Of a stretch of 10,918 bases of DNA, positions 6,028 to 10,918 are shown piece by piece. Numbering within the stretch: the first letter of the stretch is position 1; each line of letters starts with the position of its first letter. The notes beneath the pieces were generated by a model that ran no database searches, had not been told where the DNA came from, and saw nothing but the letters and a program-made list of their open reading frames with translations. The stretch comes from Clostridia bacterium. GTDB taxonomy: Bacteria > Bacillota > Clostridia > Christensenellales > UBA1242. Position numbers and translations under genes: made by a program. The stretch is from the NCBI GenBank assembly GCA_028704215.1, contig JAQVLJ010000026.1, forward strand, positions 1-10,918, written 5' to 3'.

Positions 6028-9000
6028 TTATTTAGTTTTTTTGTCATCAATTTTGATAGCAGATAGTTTAGATTTTCTGCCTGTCAACACGAAGTACAAT
6101 ATAACACCAGCCAACAATACTAGCGAAACGATAATTAATATTACACCGATTTGGTCATCGGTAAGTGTTGCGCTACCAACACGTTCTCTAACTGTAATTT
6201 CCAAAGTTTTGGTTGTTACATTATTGTTTTCATCGTTTATAGTAATTGTAATAGTGTATTTGCCCACTTCTTCAAATTTGTATGTCAAGAATTGTGCACT
6301 CTCATCGTCCATTTCTACGATTGTACCAACTTCATCAGTCACCTTAATTGGAGATTGAGTATTTCCACTAGCGTCAGTTACTACCATTGAAAAACCATAT
6401 AAATTATTTGTTTTGTCAATAGCCGTTGCTTCACTTGAAGAATTGATCTTGTCAGTTATTACAATTTTGTTCAAATCAATCACTACTTCTCCATTTTTTG
6501 TAAGAGTAGTAGGCAATGATAATTCTTCCACATCAATAACAGGTTTTTCATAATCACCTATTTTGATAGTATAAGTTTGTGTTGTTTTTCTACCTTGATT
6601 ATCTACTGCTGTATAAACAGCAACGTATTCTCCCTTATTATCATCAGGGTCAAATTCAAATTTGCGAGTTGTACTATTATAAGTCAAAGTGATTTCTTCA
6701 CCGCCTTTGGTAACTTTGATACCGGATTTTGACCAATCAATACCACTTGCGTCGTTTGCTTTCAATTCTGGCAAACTATAAATTTTATCAGCATCTCCAT
6801 AAGTCACAATACTCATAGATTCAATAGTTGGATCAGTTGTATCGGATACTTCAATAGTATATACAGGACTAGGTATAGCTTCTATTCCGCCACCTGTTGT
6901 GTATGTGTATGCTACTGTATAAGTTCCAACTTCTTGTGGACAAATAGTCATATATCCAGTGCTTGTATAGCTTGGCCCCGTAATTGTAGGAACCAAATCA
7001 GAAACTAGTATATCTCCTTCACCAGTACGTACAATTCCGTAAGGAATAGTCATGCTTTCACCAAATTCCAATGTTGAAGGAATAGTGTTGTTTATTTCTA
7101 TAATAGGACGTGTTGTATTTTCACATTCAACAGTACGAACCAAATTTATACTATTGCCAGCAGCATCAGTTGCTGTGTATACTATTTTGTATTTTCCATA
7201 AACTGTGGTATCAAATTTTGCATTTGAAATAGTAGCAAGATAAGTACCTACTCCATTACTATATCCATAAATGCTTTGGGTATTGTTGTAAACAGTGATT
7301 GCATTGCTATTTTTGTCAAATACTTTTACAGACAATGTCAATCTACTATCTACTGTGTCAGCAAATGTTACAGAAGGAATAATAATAGTTTCATTTTGGC
7401 TAATAGTTTCTTTTGTCTCATCATCTTCTACAACAAATTGTGCATTTTGTCCATTTTGAATTGTAGGAATTCCAGTTTCAGTTACGTTAGCCAAAGTAGC
7501 AGTATGATACTTGAAAGCAACGTTACCTATTCCAACATTTGTATTGCTAGTGCCATCATCAAATGCTACTACCAAGATTGTTACATAAGATTCGCCAGTA
7601 TAATTTTGAAAATTTACAAGATAATTGTTACTATTTGAACTATCAACTTCTGTGGTGTCAACAAGGTCAACTCCTAAAGTAACATCACTAAAATCTGTCA
7701 AATATCTATCTGCTTCATAGGCGTCCAAGAATTCTGATTCGCTAAAATCTGATTGTTCGCCATAAAAATAATAAGTTTTGATTCTAACGTTATTGTCTAT
7801 TGCATTTTCAATAGCTGTATTTTTGTCAACTGCACTAGGCTTTTTGAAAGACAAAGGCAATGTAGGGTTTATATAACTATCAATTGTATTTAAAGTAATA
7901 ACGGGAGCATCATTGTCGGTTAAGGCAACATAATCTTTGATTGACAAGACAAAAGTCTTTTCTGTATATTTTCCAGACTCATCTTGAACTCTGTAAATAA
8001 CATCATAATCACCAAAGTTAAATGTTTCGGTAGATTTGAAGTTGAATACTACACCCTTATCGTAAGTAGCGTCTGCTCCAGAAACTGTTTTTCCTCTTTC
8101 ATCGTCATCAATATCATAGACTTTGCTTCTGTCTGCTCTGTATACTAATTTTCTAACAAAAGTCAAATCTGAATAATCACTTACGGCATCCCAACCATAA
8201 ATTGCTGGGAAGTAAATATCTTCTTTTCCCCAAACTGTTGGTACAGCCCACTCTGCATTTACTACATTTTCTAATGTGGCAGTAGTGCTATCATAGTCTT
8301 CTGCAACAACCAATGTAGGTGCTTTACTATCTTTGATTTCATTATAAGTATAAGTCAAAGTAGTTGTTGTGCCATTATTCCATTTTACAATGTTTCCAAA
8401 ATAATCTACGGCTGAATAAGTTACAATATACTTACCTACTTGTGTAGGAGTAAATTTACCATCTGTAACTGTAACTGTTTCAAGCGTACCGTTGTTATTA
8501 TATTTTACAGTCATAGTAGTTACTACGTTAATTGAATTTCCGTTTTCATCGCTCACACTAGGTTTTGGCAAAGTAACGGCTTCATTCAAATATGCTACTG
8601 GGAAAGAAGCAGTTCCTTTCAAAGTAATTTCTGTAGCATCAAAATTTGGATCAGCAACTATACTAATTGGATAATTGCTCAATTTTGCAGAATTATAAGA
8701 GTAATATATTCTGTATTCGCCATCATTAAGCGCTTTAAAAGTATATCTTCCGTTTGTATCAGTAGATAATGAAAGTGGTGTAGAGCTTGTACTATAATAA
8801 ACTTCTACTGTATAGTTATCCGTAACCTCATCACCATTTTCGTCATAAATTACAGCATTAGGGAGAACAATATCATCATTTCCCTTATTAATTGTTGAAG
8901 GCAAAATTATACCCTCTTCCAATTCAAGAGTGTATTCATCTTTTTGCACAACAATTTTGTATTGATTGGTATAATACAACTGACTATTGGCTTCAACTTT

Positions 9001-9453
9001 GTAAGTCAAATAATAAGTAGTTTCGTCTAACAAAGTACTGTCAATAGACAATTTTTTACTAGCACCGCTACCAACAATCTTTTCAGCACTGTCAACAGTG
9101 GTAGTATATGTGTCCGCTGTTACGCCATTTGCATATACAGTGTGAACTGTTGCAGTACTATCGTTAAAATAATATTTTTTTGTAATACCATTACCATTAT
9201 TAACTAACCAGGCACTTATTACAGTATCAGCTGGGTCAACAGTAAGTGGATCACCATCATATTTTGTAACAGTGGGAACTGGCAACAACATATTATCGCC
9301 ATCTTTTACTAGTGTTGGCACTTGTTGGTTTGAAATAACAACGCCATCACCAGATGCTGGTATTGCGTAAGTAGTCAATGGACTACCTAGAAACAAACTT
9401 AATCCAAATACGAAAGTAAGAATTACTAATGCAATTTTGTTAAATTTCTTCAT
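6028..9453 (-). CDS. Large membrane-anchored surface protein with Ig-like repeats
   Basis: This 1141-residue protein is exported and remains tied to the cell. Residues 1-30 are a signal peptide (likely cut after TTYA). Residues 1101-1123 are a single membrane helix followed by a basic tail ending DDKKTK, so the N-terminal ~1070 residues face outward. There is no LPXTG-type sortase signal. The outer part carries repeated Ig-like beta-sandwich domains, seen as recurring last-strand motifs: GEYRIYYSY (245), VGKYIVTYSAVD (339), FGDYDVIYRVQD (480), YGKYKIVYTATD (752), VGTYTVAYTYT (842), KGEYVAVYTAVD (940), VGKYTITITIND (1063). Several are followed by a linker such as DTTDPTI or DYEKPVI. Such repeats act as stalks, adhesins or carbohydrate binders; no enzyme domain is visible. 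Cysteine is nearly absent (two residues near 777 and 838). The start is fixed by AGGAGA (9460-9465), six bases before the ATG, and by the signal peptide. Its own promoter and terminator make it a single-gene unit. Confidence 0.9.
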   Translation of the reverse strand: MKKFNKIALVILTFVFGLSLFLGSPLTTYAIPASGDGVVISNQQVPTLVKDGDNMLLPVPTVTKYDGDPLTVDPADTVISAWLVNNGNGITKKYYFNDSTATVHTVYANGVTADTYTTTVDSAEKIVGSGASKKLSIDSTLLDETTYYLTYKVEANSQLYYTNQYKIVVQKDEYTLELEEGIILPSTINKGNDDIVLPNAVIYDENGDEVTDNYTVEVYYSTSSTPLSLSTDTNGRYTFKALNDGEYRIYYSYNSAKLSNYPISIVADPNFDATEITLKGTASFPVAYLNEAVTLPKPSVSDENGNSINVVTTMTVKYNNNGTLETVTVTDGKFTPTQVGKYIVTYSAVDYFGNIVKWNNGTTTTLTYTYNEIKDSKAPTLVVAEDYDSTTATLENVVNAEWAVPTVWGKEDIYFPAIYGWDAVSDYSDLTFVRKLVYRADRSKVYDIDDDERGKTVSGADATYDKGVVFNFKSTETFNFGDYDVIYRVQDESGKYTEKTFVLSIKDYVALTDNDAPVITLNTIDSYINPTLPLSFKKPSAVDKNTAIENAIDNNVRIKTYYFYGEQSDFSESEFLDAYEADRYLTDFSDVTLGVDLVDTTEVDSSNSNNYLVNFQNYTGESYVTILVVAFDDGTSNTNVGIGNVAFKYHTATLANVTETGIPTIQNGQNAQFVVEDDETKETISQNETIIIPSVTFADTVDSRLTLSVKVFDKNSNAITVYNNTQSIYGYSNGVGTYLATISNAKFDTTVYGKYKIVYTATDAAGNSINLVRTVECENTTRPIIEINNTIPSTLEFGESMTIPYGIVRTGEGDILVSDLVPTITGPSYTSTGYMTICPQEVGTYTVAYTYTTGGGIEAIPSPVYTIEVSDTTDPTIESMSIVTYGDADKIYSLPELKANDASGIDWSKSGIKVTKGGEEITLTYNSTTRKFEFDPDDNKGEYVAVYTAVDNQGRKTTQTYTIKIGDYEKPVIDVEELSLPTTLTKNGEVVIDLNKIVITDKINSSSEATAIDKTNNLYGFSMVVTDASGNTQSPIKVTDEVGTIVEMDDESAQFLTYKFEEVGKYTITITINDENNNVTTKTLEITVRERVGSATLTDDQIGVILIIVSLVLLAGVILYFVLTGRKSKLSAIKIDDKKTK

Positions 9454-9485
9454 TTAAGATCTCCTAGTGATTGAATATCAAGAGT

Positions 9486-9514
9486 ATTGTAGAACATTGG
9501 CCATTTTTTGTCAA
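9486..9514 (-). promoter_or_regulatory. Near-consensus sigma-A promoter of the surface protein gene
   Basis: On the minus strand TTGACA (9509-9514), a 17-base spacer and TACAAT (9486-9491) match the consensus at 11 of 12 positions. The expected start, near 9479, gives a 25-base leader with the AGGAGA ribosome binding site at 9460-9465. This looks strong and constitutive. Between it and the rRNA terminator (9515-9627) I see only AT-rich sequence and a small inverted repeat, ATTGCA (9579-9584) with TGCAAT (9593-9598). Confidence 0.8.
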
Positions 9515-9627
9515 CGAAATAGTGTTAAAATTTAGTTTTTTGTCGTAATTTGTGTATATATAATGTGTGAAAAATTCGATTGCAATATTTAGTGCAATAA
9601 AACTACTTTTGTCGAAAAAATATTAAC

Positions 9628-9663
9628 AAAAAAAAAAGATGCTCGGGGGTTAACCGAACATCT
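9628..9663 (-). terminator. Intrinsic terminator after the 16S rRNA gene
   Basis: On the minus strand AGATGTTCGG (9654-9663) pairs with CCGAGCATCT (9637-9646), with one G-U pair, around a 7-base loop. It is followed by an unbroken run of T residues (9628-9636, with the tenth T at 9637 inside the stem). This is the strongest terminator in the window. It sits about 135 bases beyond the 16S 3' end with no 23S, 5S or tRNA gene in between, so the rRNA transcript appears to stop here. Confidence 0.88.
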
Positions 9664-9797
9664 TTCAAATATCCATAACTTACAATAGGTTAATTTTTAC
9701 TTGTTTTTGAGAAAAACAAGAGTTTTTGTTGTTTGCTTTCAACACACTATTTCATATACAAAATTTTGTATACGTCGACCTTAAAGATAACTCTTTA
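9664..9797 (-). other. 16S rRNA 3' trailer with hairpins, no tRNA or 23S gene
   Basis: This stretch joins the mature 16S end to the terminator. It holds a 7-base inverted repeat touching the 16S end (TTAAAGA 9781-9787 with TCTTTAA 9792-9798), an 18-base perfect palindrome centred at 9763/9764 (9755-9772), and a perfect 9-pair hairpin with a 3-base loop (9700-9720). None is followed by a T run on the minus strand, so they are more likely precursor-processing structures than terminators. The usual long RNase III stem with the 5' leader cannot be tested because the leader lies outside the window. I found no tRNA cloverleaf and no credible coding region. Confidence 0.6.

Positions 9798-10918
<1,121 letters not shown>

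Noticed and set aside
9700..9720. Perfect hairpin CTTGTTTTT-GAG-AAAAACAAG as a terminator
   Set aside because: On the transcribed minus strand it is followed by TAAAAATT rather than a T run, and the strong terminator at 9628-9663 lies just downstream.

Overview
The window looks like a chromosomal segment of an AT-rich, single-membrane (Gram-positive type) bacterium, most likely an uncultured member of Clostridia. The clues are strong AGGAG-type ribosome binding sites, sigma-A-type promoters, T-rich intrinsic terminators, a Firmicutes-like GyrB/GyrA pair, a large surface protein held by a C-terminal membrane helix, and a 16S rRNA 3' end with the clostridial-type AGAA loop in helix 45. No closer placement is possible from the sequence alone; a relative of Christensenellales or the vadinBB60 group is only a guess.

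Almost everything reads on the minus strand, so the biological order runs from the right edge to the left. (1) 9798-10918: the 3' three quarters of a 16S rRNA gene. It is followed by a trailer with several hairpins and a strong intrinsic terminator (9628-9663), with no tRNA, 23S or 5S gene after it. (2) 6028-9453: a 1141-residue secreted, membrane-anchored protein built of Ig-like beta-sandwich repeats, with its own near-consensus promoter and terminator. (3) 4079-5913: two translationally coupled genes for secreted proteins of about 300 residues that look like diverged tandem copies of each other. Their promoter lies so close to the start codon that the mRNA should be leaderless. (4) 2918-4003: the ribosome-associated GTPase HflX, lacking the usual C-terminal domain and also apparently leaderless. 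(5) 2618-2815, the only plus-strand gene: a 65-residue protein with 14 cysteines and two short hydrophobic segments. It converges on hflX and the two share a bidirectional terminator. (6) 1-2387: gyrB followed 9 bases later by gyrA (cut by the left edge), with a clear promoter.

The genes do not form one pathway. The left half is housekeeping (DNA supercoiling, ribosome rescue/splitting), the middle and right hold cell-surface proteins, and the right edge is ribosomal RNA. The points most worth a second look are the 16S gene that appears uncoupled from 23S and carries substitutions at P-site contact positions (E. coli 1338 and 1400), the apparent leaderless transcripts, the paired secreted paralogues of unknown function, and the tiny cysteine-rich hydrophobic protein. 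I found no CRISPR array, insertion sequence, prophage or obvious new multi-gene defence system.
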